Shown one piece after another: positions 1 through 5,712 of a stretch of 7,890 bases of DNA. Position 1 is the stretch's first letter; every line of letters starts with the position of its first letter. Origin of the DNA: DAMCAP01 sp964369265 (GTDB lineage: Bacteria; Bacillota; Clostridia; Oscillospirales; Ruminococcaceae). The stretch covers positions 1 to 7,890 of the forward strand of contig CAYJEV010000078.1 in NCBI GenBank assembly GCA_964369265.1, written 5' to 3'. The notes under the pieces are model-generated. The model was not told the origin of the DNA, made no database searches, and saw only the letters and a program-made list of their open reading frames with translations. The position numbers and the translations under genes were made by a program.

Positions 1-106
1 TTACATTAGCTAATTGAAAGTATATTTTTTGTTACATAAATAACAATTTAGCCGACTAAATTTTAGCATATAAAAACTAGCAATAAATAATGGGAATATC
101 AAAGTG

Positions 107-124
107 GATTTAATTATTTAAATC
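107..124. repeat. AT-rich perfect inverted repeat upstream of trpS
   Basis: A 7-bp perfect stem (GATTTAA at 107-113, TTAAATC at 118-124) surrounds a 4-nt loop. It is almost pure A/T and has no T-run directly after it, so it is a poor terminator. It lies just upstream of the trpS promoter and could be an operator or the remains of an upstream gene's 3' end. The rest of 1-130 has no open frame on either strand that I would support. Confidence 0.3.
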
Positions 125-131
125 AAACCCC

Positions 132-160
132 TTTTAAATTATATTGAACTGTGTTATAAT
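132..160 (+). promoter_or_regulatory. Promoter of trpS (extended -10)
   Basis: A perfect -10 box TATAAT lies at 155-160, preceded by the extended element TG at 152-153. The -35 position 17 bp upstream (132-137, TTTTAA) is weak, which fits an extended -10 promoter. Transcription would start near 166-168, giving a 5' UTR of about 140 nt before trpS. A better-looking TTGAAC at 144-149 is only 5 bp from the -10 and cannot serve with it. Confidence 0.55.
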
Positions 161-163
161 AGA

Positions 164-268
164 GCGATATGTCACGCATTTATTTAAGCGAAGTGATAAA
201 AGCAAATATTGACGGTGAGATTTATCCTATCGCCATGTGATACATTAGCTTTTGCTTTATGAGCAAAA
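164..268 (+). promoter_or_regulatory. Structured trpS leader with competing pairings
   Basis: The trpS 5' UTR can form several hairpins. TGTCAC (170-175) pairs with GTGATA (193-198). AAAGCAAA (199-206) pairs with TTTGCTTT (251-258) and encloses GGTGA (214-218) with TCGCC (230-234). Alternatives compete with these: TTTTGCT (250-256) can pair with AGCAAAA (262-268), and a second GTGATA copy (237-242) can replace the first. Clostridial trpS genes are often controlled by a T-box, but I see no AGGGTGGNACCGCG-like antiterminator sequence and no leader terminator with a T-run. If it is regulatory, the class is unknown to me. The hairpins could also be chance in AT-rich RNA. Confidence 0.3.
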
Positions 269-308
269 AATAAATTAACTATACTATTATAAAAGGAATG
301 ATGAAAAA

Positions 309-1316
309 ATGGAGCAAGTAACAGAGAAGAAAAAGGTTGTGTTTTCTGGCATACAACCCTCAGGTCTAATAACTTTAGGGAATTATTTAGGGGCTGTTAA
401 GAACTGGAAAGAAATGCAAGATGAGTTTGACTGTATTTATTGTATAGTGGACTTGCACGCAATAACTGTTAGGCAAAACCCAGCAGAGTTCAGAAAAAAT
501 ACACTAGAAGCCTATGCGCTGCTTTTGGCTACTGGAATTGATCCTAATAAATCAATCCCTTTTATTCAAAGCCATTCGACAGCCCATGCAGAGCTTGCGT
601 GGCTTTTAAACTGCTATACTCAGTTTGGAGAGCTTTCTCGTATGACACAGTTTAAAGACAAATCACAAAAATACACTGACAACATAAATGCTGGCTTATT
701 CACTTACCCAACTCTGATGGCTGCTGATATATTACTATATCAAACGGAGTTTGTGCCTGTTGGAGCTGACCAAAAGCAACATGTTGAGCTTGCAAGAGAT
801 ATAGCTAATAGATTTAATGGGGCATATTCTGAAACATTTAAAATACCAGAATGCTATACTCCAAAGCTGGGAGCTAGAGTTATGAGCCTCCAAGACCCAA
901 CTAAGAAGATGTCTAAATCAGATGAAAACCCAAAAGGCTATATAGCTGTGCTCGATAGCAAGGATACTATAATTAAGAAGGTTAAGTCTGCTGTTACTGA
1001 TAGCGAAGGCGGAGTTTATAGAGCGGATCATAAGGCTGGAGTTAACAATCTTATGACTATCTATTCTGCTTTTACTGGAAAGACAGACGAAGAAATAGTT
1101 GCAGAGTTTGCTGGGAAAGGCTATGGCGACTTCAAGCTTGCTGTTGGCGAAACTATCGCAGATAATTTCGCTCCAATTAAGGAGGAGTTTGATAGGCTGA
1201 TGGCTGATAAGGCGTATCTTGAGGAGTGTTACAAAAAAGGAGCTCAAGCTGCCGATTATAGGGCTAGAAAGACACTTAATAAGGTGTATAAAAAAATTGG
1301 CTTTATTGCAAAATAG
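309..1316 (+). CDS. trpS: Tryptophanyl-tRNA synthetase
   Basis: This cytosolic class Ic aminoacyl-tRNA synthetase charges tRNA(Trp) with L-tryptophan using ATP. At 335 residues it has the usual length of bacterial TrpRS. Visible signatures are the N-terminal GIQPSG followed by the HIGH-equivalent TLGN (residues 22-25), the GADQ segment (152-155) followed by HVELARDIA, and a perfect KMSKS loop (200-204) followed by DENPKG. The C-terminus ends in the family-typical helix with KTLNKVYKKIGF. The ATG at 309 has AAGGA at 293-297 about 11 nt upstream. The ATGs at 298 and 301 are out of frame. It is a single-gene unit with its own promoter and a terminator at 1332, with no tryptophan biosynthesis genes beside it. 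It is intact and ordinary for the family. A 151-residue antisense frame over its 3' end is a shadow. Confidence 0.98.
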   Translation: MEQVTEKKKVVFSGIQPSGLITLGNYLGAVKNWKEMQDEFDCIYCIVDLHAITVRQNPAEFRKNTLEAYALLLATGIDPNKSIPFIQSHSTAHAELAWLLNCYTQFGELSRMTQFKDKSQKYTDNINAGLFTYPTLMAADILLYQTEFVPVGADQKQHVELARDIANRFNGAYSETFKIPECYTPKLGARVMSLQDPTKKMSKSDENPKGYIAVLDSKDTIIKKVKSAVTDSEGGVYRADHKAGVNNLMTIYSAFTGKTDEEIVAEFAGKGYGDFKLAVGETIADNFAPIKEEFDRLMADKAYLEECYKKGAQAADYRARKTLNKVYKKIGFIAK

Positions 1317-1331
1317 AATATAACTTTTAGT

Positions 1332-1365
1332 GAATTGCGTAATATGAAGAATATTACGCAATTTT
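1332..1365 (+). terminator. Rho-independent terminator of trpS
   Basis: A perfect 13-bp inverted repeat (1333-1345 with 1351-1363, core TTGCGTAATAT) has a 5-nt loop GAAGA and ends in a short TTTT run (1362-1365). It begins 16 bp after the trpS stop codon. The T-run is short, but the stem is exact and well placed. The -35 box of the next promoter starts 2 bp after it. Confidence 0.85.
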
Positions 1366-1366
1366 G

Positions 1367-1396
1367 TTGACATATATAACGTTAAATATGTATAAA
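1367..1396 (+). promoter_or_regulatory. Consensus-like promoter with no adjacent gene
   Basis: A perfect TTGACA (1367-1372) is followed after 18 bp by TATAAA (1391-1396). An 8-bp direct repeat TATGTATA occurs at 1387-1394 and 1398-1405, one helical turn apart and spanning the -10 and start region, as a repressor site might. The next likely start codon is at 1720, and that gene has a better-placed promoter at 1604. This one would therefore make either a long alternative leader or a small RNA. Confidence 0.5.
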
Positions 1397-1603
1397 GTAT
1401 GTATACAAACGGATCTTGTAAAGGATATTTAATACTAATGCTTTTTGAAATTTAAGTTTTTAATTCATATACGACTAATTTCAAGCTTAAAATCATGTTT
1501 ATTTATGCTAAAAAATACAAAAAATGGGTGCGATTATGCCATGTGCATAAATTTAATATAAAAATTAACTAAAAATTCATTTAAAACGCCAATCAATTAA
1601 ATA
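1397..1603. other. Non-coding stretch between trpS and the next gene
   Basis: No open frame with a ribosome binding site was found here on either strand. The region is very AT-rich and contains loose inverted repeats. TTGAAATT (1445-1452) can pair with AATTTCAA (1477-1484). TTATGC and GCATAA flank CATGT to form a small hairpin near 1540. None is followed by a T-run that would clearly end a small RNA started at the 1367 promoter. Confidence 0.5.
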
Positions 1604-1632
1604 TTACATTTTTGTTAATAATGTGTTATAAT
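1604..1632 (+). promoter_or_regulatory. Promoter of the 1720 membrane-protein gene
   Basis: TTACAT (1604-1609) and a perfect TATAAT (1627-1632) are 17 bp apart, with an extended TG at 1624-1625. The string GTGTTATAAT is identical to that of the trpS promoter. The predicted start near 1639 leaves an 80-nt leader before the ATG at 1720. The upstream in-frame ATGs at 1612 and 1621 lie within or before this promoter, so they cannot be the translation start of its transcript. Confidence 0.65.
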
Positions 1633-1719
1633 AAATACACAAAAGGAAAGTTTGTAACAATTTTTCAAAAATTACATGCTGATTTAGCTAGTAAAATTTC
1701 TAAGAAAGGAGTGTTGGTA

Positions 1720-2367
1720 ATGCCGATTTCAAGATTTAAGGTGTTGTCGATGATAATTTTATTTTTCTTTGTGTTCCAATTAGCAACACCATCATCAATG
1801 ATAGTTTCGATGGCAACCACACCTAGCAGCGAGGTTATTGAAGAGTTAACTCATTCAAAAGTATCCTCCTCTCCGCCAGTTATTAGTTCAGAAGCTCATA
1901 ATGATGACAAAGTAATTGGTGAAATTGTTGTTCCAGAGGCAAGATATAATATTGCTTCGATAGCTGAACAAGAAGTGCCAACAGTTTCGGCGCTTTCAAT
2001 AATGTCTTGGAGTGTGTTTGATATAGTGACGACAATTGCCTCTGTTACAATATCAATAATATGCTACACTAGGCAAGATAAGCTTAAAAAAGATAATGTA
2101 AAGCAAAATGATTATGTTTCTCCTTTGGAGAAGCTATTAAAAGATAATGCCCCAATGTCTGTTGAGGAATCAAAGAGAAAGGTTGCGAATATTAGCACGA
2201 CAGTTTTGTCTTTATTAAACTTACTATTGCTAATTGCAACACAAGACTTTAGAGGCTCTGCGACAGTATTTAGTATCTACAGCTTAGTATTTGCTGCCTG
2301 TTTAATAGTGCAGGTTGGTTTCCAAATGTTTTTTGTACAAAGTAATCCACTAACCTCAAATAAATAA
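1720..2367 (+). CDS. Exported or membrane protein of unknown function
   Basis: I do not recognise this 215-residue protein. I chose the ATG at 1720 because GAAAGGAG (1704-1711) lies 8 nt upstream and the protein then begins with a standard signal or anchor segment: SRFK, then a hydrophobic run at residues 8-20. The longer frame from 1612 would start inside the promoter. Residues 33-90 are a Ser/Thr/Glu/Pro-rich extracytoplasmic linker. Hydrophobic segments follow at about 93-116, 159-174 and 182-206, with a charged, Lys-rich loop (117-155) containing KLKKDNVKQND between the first two. This suggests a cleaved or anchored N-terminus followed by three membrane helices. It is a single-gene unit with its own promoter and a terminator at 2378. 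No catalytic motif is visible. It could be an envelope-stress or small surface membrane protein, but that is a guess. Confidence 0.8.
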   Translation: MPISRFKVLSMIILFFFVFQLATPSSMIVSMATTPSSEVIEELTHSKVSSSPPVISSEAHNDDKVIGEIVVPEARYNIASIAEQEVPTVSALSIMSWSVFDIVTTIASVTISIICYTRQDKLKKDNVKQNDYVSPLEKLLKDNAPMSVEESKRKVANISTTVLSLLNLLLLIATQDFRGSATVFSIYSLVFAACLIVQVGFQMFFVQSNPLTSNK

Positions 2368-2377
2368 TAAGTAGAAT

Positions 2378-2417
2378 AACGAAATGCCATAATTTTGGTG
2401 TTTCGTTGTTTTATTTT
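2378..2417 (+). terminator. Rho-independent terminator after the 1720 gene
   Basis: AACGAAATGCCA (2378-2389) pairs with TGGTGTTTCGTT (2396-2407) as a 12-bp stem including two G-U pairs, around a 6-nt loop. The interrupted T-tract GTTTTATTTT (2408-2417) follows. It starts 10 bp after the stop codon. Confidence 0.82.
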
Positions 2418-2418
2418 G

Positions 2419-2447
2419 TTGCATTTTAATCAATAAAGAGTTATAAT
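2419..2447 (+). promoter_or_regulatory. Promoter of the 2501 lipoprotein gene
   Basis: A perfect TATAAT (2442-2447) lies 17 bp downstream of a weak TTGCAT (2419-2424). There is no extended TG here, unlike most other promoters in the window. The 10-mer TGTTGCATTT overlapping the -35 (2417-2426) recurs in inverted orientation at 3713-3722, upstream of the protease promoter. Confidence 0.5.
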
Positions 2448-2500
2448 GGAAATATAAGTATGAGAATAGGTATTTAAATAATATTAAGGGGGAATTTTAT

Positions 2501-3277
2501 ATGAAAAGATTAGTTAGTGTTTTAGTGATTGCTATGCTTGCATTCTCTTTTGCGGCTTGTAATAGAGATGATGAGGGTGTTGTTGATTCAAGCTCTGTTC
2601 CAGAAGCCTCTGAGGCTGTTTCTAGCATGCCAGTTGTGGAAGAGTTAGAGCCTGTACAAGAGGAATATAGATATTATCAAAAAGATAGCAGCAACTACAT
2701 GGAAGTTGAATATAAAGATGATGGCGTTAATGTAAAGTTCGTTGGCGACAATGAGTTTTGGAACTGGAATGGAATTATAAAAAATAGCGACTTACTAATG
2801 GGCGAAGGCGATTTATTAGTTGACACAAAGGGGAGCATAGAAGAGCTAGCAATTTTCTTCATTTGGCAGGAAGATGGAGTGCTTGTAACTAGCAACTTCA
2901 ACAACCAACAAAATGGCGTTTTATATGTTAGGGACTCTGAGATTGAAAAAGCTATGATAGAATATACTCTTAATACATCTGGCAAGGCGCAAGAGTGGAG
3001 CTCTAGAAAAGTGACTAGTGATGTTAGTGATGTTGACATTTCAGCTGTAAATCCGACAATGACAACAACATATAACAACGGCGAGCTAAACGCAACAATA
3101 ACTGGTACTGGCATTCCAATGCTTGAAAATCTAACAGCAACTCTAACAGGCGATTATGTGTTTATGGGAGAGTTTGAGGGCGGACAAATTAGTATCATGC
3201 CTGAGAATGGTGTGCTTAATGTTTCTATACGATATGAGGACACTAAGACTATTACCCTTGAGTTTGTAAAGAAGTAA
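2501..3277 (+). CDS. Surface lipoprotein of unknown function
   Basis: This 258-residue protein is predicted to be lipid-anchored on the outer face of the membrane. The N-terminus has positive KR, a hydrophobic stretch (residues 4-17) and a lipobox FAAC with Cys20 as the modified residue. Phe at -3 is a mild departure from the usual Leu. Residues 21-55 are a Ser/Glu/Val linker. Residues 56-258 look like an all-beta globular domain, with alternating hydrophobic strands and many Gly/Asn turns. Two stretches rich in GV/GE strand-turn-strand pattern (about 65-140 and 194-258) may be related repeats. I do not recognise the family. The ATG at 2501 is set by AAGGGGG (2486-2492) 8 nt upstream. No terminator is evident before the yjfB-like gene, so some readthrough into it is possible. 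A substrate-binding or cell-wall-contact role is possible but not shown. Confidence 0.9.
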   Translation: MKRLVSVLVIAMLAFSFAACNRDDEGVVDSSSVPEASEAVSSMPVVEELEPVQEEYRYYQKDSSNYMEVEYKDDGVNVKFVGDNEFWNWNGIIKNSDLLMGEGDLLVDTKGSIEELAIFFIWQEDGVLVTSNFNNQQNGVLYVRDSEIEKAMIEYTLNTSGKAQEWSSRKVTSDVSDVDISAVNPTMTTTYNNGELNATITGTGIPMLENLTATLTGDYVFMGEFEGGQISIMPENGVLNVSIRYEDTKTITLEFVKK

Positions 3278-3321
3278 TAGAGTTTAATTTATAAATACAA
3301 CCTTTAATTGTTAATAAACTA

Positions 3322-3350
3322 TTGCAAAGTGTGATTTTATGTGGTACAAT
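3322..3350 (+). promoter_or_regulatory. Promoter of the YjfB-family gene
   Basis: TTGCAA (3322-3327), a 17-bp spacer and TACAAT (3345-3350) with extended TG at 3342-3343 form a good sigma-A-type promoter. The leader is about 30 nt. I looked for a motility sigma (SigD) box of the TAAA/GCCGATAT kind and saw none. Confidence 0.75.
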
Positions 3351-3387
3351 AAGAAATACAAAGATAGAAAAATAGGAGGTAACAAAA

Positions 3388-3573
3388 ATGGATATAGCAG
3401 CTATGAGCATAAGCATGTCAACAGCTAAGGTTCAGCAAGAGGTTAGCACATCTTTAATGAAAAAGACTATGGATTCTGCTGAGGCTAATGCACTTAACTT
3501 AATTAGCCAAATGATGCCATCAACTCCGCCTGTTTCAGCTGAGGCAGGGACATATATTAATATGCTTGTTTAA
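3388..3573 (+). CDS. YjfB family small protein (putative motility protein)
   Basis: This 61-residue protein has the layout of the YjfB family (Pfam 'putative motility protein'). It begins MDIAAMSISMS, has a central amphipathic helix with V-Q-Q-E...LMKKTMDSAEANA, and ends in a short Pro-containing tail. From memory, Bacillus subtilis YjfB starts MDIAALS and shares the Met-Asp-x-Ala-Glu-Ala motif. The molecular function is not established, and the motility label comes from family naming. The start is firm: a perfect AGGAGGT (3374-3380) lies 7 nt before the ATG. The protein has no signal peptide and no membrane segment. The gene has its own promoter and a strong terminator, so it is monocistronic apart from possible readthrough from the lipoprotein gene. 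No flagellar or chemotaxis gene is nearby. Confidence 0.9.
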   Translation: MDIAAMSISMSTAKVQQEVSTSLMKKTMDSAEANALNLISQMMPSTPPVSAEAGTYINMLV

Positions 3574-3612
3574 TTGGGCAGTGTTTTATATGTAACGATT
3601 TTTAAATGAATG

Positions 3613-3645
3613 ATAGCGATGTGATTTTTTCATATCGCTATTTTT
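3613..3645 (+). terminator. Rho-independent terminator of the YjfB-family gene
   Basis: ATAGCGAT (3613-3620) pairs with ATCGCTAT (3634-3641). The stem continues inward through GTGA and TCAT to about 12 bp, closing on a T-loop, and ends in TTTTT (3641-3645). It begins 40 bp after the stop codon. Confidence 0.87.
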
Positions 3646-3729
3646 GTGCGCAGAATTTTAGTTAGCTCTTCTGGCTCGAATTAGAAAGATTGCATAAAAA
3701 GAAATACAACACAAATGCAACATAACATA

Positions 3730-3758
3730 TTGACAGATATGGTATTATATGTTATATT
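3730..3758 (+). promoter_or_regulatory. Strong promoter of the protease/lipoprotein operon
   Basis: A perfect TTGACA (3730-3735), a 17-bp spacer and TATATT (3753-3758) with extended TG (3750-3751) make this the best promoter in the window. Just upstream, TTGCAT (3690-3695) and ATGCAA (3715-3720) form an inverted repeat, centres 25 bp apart, which could be an activator or repressor site. Confidence 0.85.
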
Positions 3759-3796
3759 TACATTGGCAATAAAAATCATTATGAGGGGGAAAACTT

Positions 3797-4597
3797 ATGA
3801 AAAAAATAAGTATAGTTTTATTATGTTTAACTTTGGTTTTATCACTGCAAATGTCTGCTTTAGCTAATAGTGATAAGGTTGAACCAAGCCCTAGACAAAG
3901 TACAATAACAAGGACAATTTTTGGTGATGAACAGTATGAGGATTTTAATTCTCTTCCCATTTGGGGTCAGAAGTCTATCGCTAAACTTAAAATTTATTTT
4001 CCAAATGTTGATCCACGAAAACCAAAAGAAGGCACAGCATTTTTATATCAACCTAATCTATTAGCAACGGCGGCACATTGTTTATATGATGGTAGATATG
4101 GTGGCTGGGCATATAAGGTAGAGATAATTTTTCCAAATAAACCTATAAAAACTGTTTATACTTCTGATTTAAATGTTCCTAGTCAGTTTATTTCAGGTTC
4201 GAGCACAACGAGAGTTGGTGACTGGAGATATGACTATGGTGTAATTGAAGTATCATCAAACATTTTTAATGATTTACCACACTTTGGACTTTGGGCTAAC
4301 CATGCAAAAGTAGGCGATATATACTATGTAGGGGGCTATCCTGCAGGATCTGGCAAAATAAGCACAGCCAGAGGTCCTATTGAAAAAGTGGGCACATATG
4401 ATTTACACTATAGAATGGATACTGTTGATGGACAAAGCGGAGGTCCTGTTTATGATGCCGATGGATATGTAGTAGGAATAAATAACTATGGTGTTGGTGC
4501 TGCTGATGATGATTGGGTTGATGAATCATATATTGGTAACAATACAGCAGCAAAAATGGATATGACATTACTTAATTATCTTCGTTCATTTTACTAG
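3797..4597 (+). CDS. Secreted trypsin/V8-like serine protease (S1 family)
   Basis: This is an exported endopeptidase of the chymotrypsin fold, closest in layout to bacterial glutamyl endopeptidase/V8-type enzymes. The 266 residues start with a signal peptide (hydrophobic residues 4-18, likely cleavage after ALA at 21-23) and a short propeptide-like segment. A mature start near RTIFGDE (39-45) would resemble that of Bacillus V8-like proteases. The catalytic triad is visible: His94 in TAAHC, Asp146 in YDYG and Ser214 in GQSGGPV. The residue 15 after Ser214, which is His in V8-type Glu-specific enzymes, is Asn229 in GINNYG, so Glu specificity is doubtful. Cys95 is the only cysteine in the mature protein, so the usual disulfide is absent. 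An acidic stretch ADDDWVDE (236-243) near the C-terminus may bind a metal. The start has AGGGGG (3784-3789) 7 nt upstream. It is followed 30 bp later by a lipoprotein gene with no terminator between. Confidence 0.94.
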   Translation: MKKISIVLLCLTLVLSLQMSALANSDKVEPSPRQSTITRTIFGDEQYEDFNSLPIWGQKSIAKLKIYFPNVDPRKPKEGTAFLYQPNLLATAAHCLYDGRYGGWAYKVEIIFPNKPIKTVYTSDLNVPSQFISGSSTTRVGDWRYDYGVIEVSSNIFNDLPHFGLWANHAKVGDIYYVGGYPAGSGKISTARGPIEKVGTYDLHYRMDTVDGQSGGPVYDADGYVVGINNYGVGAADDDWVDESYIGNNTAAKMDMTLLNYLRSFY

Positions 4598-4627
4598 TAG
4601 AATAGTTAGTTGAGAGGAAAAGAGATT

Positions 4628-5698
4628 ATGAAAAACAGATTTTTATTGCTAATTATATCATTAGTTTGCATTTTTATGACAGCTTGCAATATAGAGGGGG
4701 AGAGTGTTTCATCTCCCTCTGTATTGGCTTCTTCTATGCCTAGCGTTGCCGAGAGCGAAGAGCAGTCTTTGTCGAGCAGTACAATAGCCGAGCAAGACGC
4801 TTCTTTAGAAGCTGCAAGCAGCGAGGAGCAATTGTCGCCTTCATCATCAGAAGAAACCTCTTCTAAGGTTATAGAAAATATTGAAGAGAGCGATGCAGAA
4901 AAAGATAGTGAAAGCATTTATAAAGAAGAACCAGGACTACCTGAAGATGAAGATATTAAAATAGAAAAAAACAGTGATTATCTGCTTAGAGAAGTTCCGC
5001 TTATCATAAATATAGTCGATACAAATGGAAATGCTATTGAAGACTTAATTGTAGAAACTAGGTATCCAATTTCAGTAGAACCACAATACACAGAATATGC
5101 AGAAGGTATAACAGATAAGTTTGGTAATGCTACTATGCATGATATTTCCAACTATGTAGGGAGATTTTTTGTTGGGGTTGAGGTCAATGTAGTTGTAAAA
5201 AATAGGTATATCTATAGCGAAGAAATTGTTGAAGATGAGGATCTTCAACACTATGATTATCTTTCAGAAAGCTTTGATATAGTTGTTCCAAGCGATGATG
5301 TAGAATCAGTTAGCTTAGTATGGTCAAGCGAAAAGCCTGAAGAGAGCATTGCAAATCATGAAAACAAGCTAATTTTAAGGTATGTTGACGAGAATGGAAA
5401 GCCGCTTGAAGAAATATGGGGTTATCTATCTGCAAAAAATGGCATTGAAAGTGATGGCGAAAAGCAGGCTTATATAGCACAACCTTCAATAATCGCTGAA
5501 TATCAAGCAACTGTCGCTTCAAACTCTAAGGGTGAAGTGACAATTGTGGGGATAGAAGCTGGCAGTTATTCATTATCTGTAACAACATTTCAAACAAATG
5601 TAACAACAGGCGAAGTGTATGATACAACTGTTCATGAATTTGAATATCATAATGATGGCACTCAAATAGAGGAAATTGTTATGAAACCTAAAAAATAA
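4628..5698 (+). CDS. Stalked lipoprotein with two beta-type modules
   Basis: This 356-residue protein is predicted to be lipid-anchored on the cell surface. A hydrophobic signal (residues 5-17) ends in lipobox MTAC with Cys20. Residues 24-115 are a low-complexity Ser/Glu/Ala/Asp stalk. Two modules of similar pattern follow. The first (about 123-222) has IVDTNGNAIEDLIVET and later TDKFGNATMHDI. The second (about 247-353) has RYVDENGKPLEEI and later SNSKGEVTIVGIEAGSYSLSV. This 'D.NG.p...' strand plus '.G.....gi..G.Y...V' strand pattern is typical of carboxypeptidase-regulatory-like/Cna-B-type beta sandwiches used in surface proteins. I infer a structural or adhesive role, with no enzyme motif visible. 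The ATG at 4628 is preferred over an upstream TTG at 4610 because GAGAGGA (4612-4618) sits 9 nt before it and the signal peptide starts cleanly. It is second in an operon with the exported protease and ends at a strong terminator. Confidence 0.9.
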   Translation: MKNRFLLLIISLVCIFMTACNIEGESVSSPSVLASSMPSVAESEEQSLSSSTIAEQDASLEAASSEEQLSPSSSEETSSKVIENIEESDAEKDSESIYKEEPGLPEDEDIKIEKNSDYLLREVPLIINIVDTNGNAIEDLIVETRYPISVEPQYTEYAEGITDKFGNATMHDISNYVGRFFVGVEVNVVVKNRYIYSEEIVEDEDLQHYDYLSESFDIVVPSDDVESVSLVWSSEKPEESIANHENKLILRYVDENGKPLEEIWGYLSAKNGIESDGEKQAYIAQPSIIAEYQATVASNSKGEVTIVGIEAGSYSLSVTTFQTNVTTGEVYDTTVHEFEYHNDGTQIEEIVMKPKK

Positions 5699-5712
5699 TA
5701 ATATGGTGATTT

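Noticed and set aside
161..308. T-box riboswitch for trpS
   Set aside because: It is expected from clostridial biology, but no GGTGGNACCGCG-like sequence and no leader terminator are present. The leader is also shorter than a typical T-box.
918..1373. 151-residue minus-strand open frame over the trpS 3' end
   Set aside because: It is antisense to a certain gene, has no ribosome binding site or recognisable motif, and runs through the trpS terminator stem. It is a shadow frame.
2695..3114. 139-residue minus-strand open frame inside the 2501 lipoprotein gene
   Set aside because: It is antisense to a clear lipoprotein gene, has low-complexity Ser/Thr/Pro content and no start signals.
3745..3960. 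71-residue minus-strand open frame over the protease promoter and signal peptide
   Set aside because: It overlaps the best promoter in the window and the protease signal peptide in antisense, with no supporting start site.
4610..4627. TTG start for the stalked lipoprotein six codons upstream
   Set aside because: The TTG has no SD of its own and overlaps the GAGAGGA that serves the ATG at 4628.
4606..4917. 103-residue minus-strand open frame with Ser/Leu-rich sequence
   Set aside because: It is the mirror of the Ser/Glu-rich stalk of the 4628 lipoprotein. The composition comes from the repeat codons, and there is no ribosome binding site.
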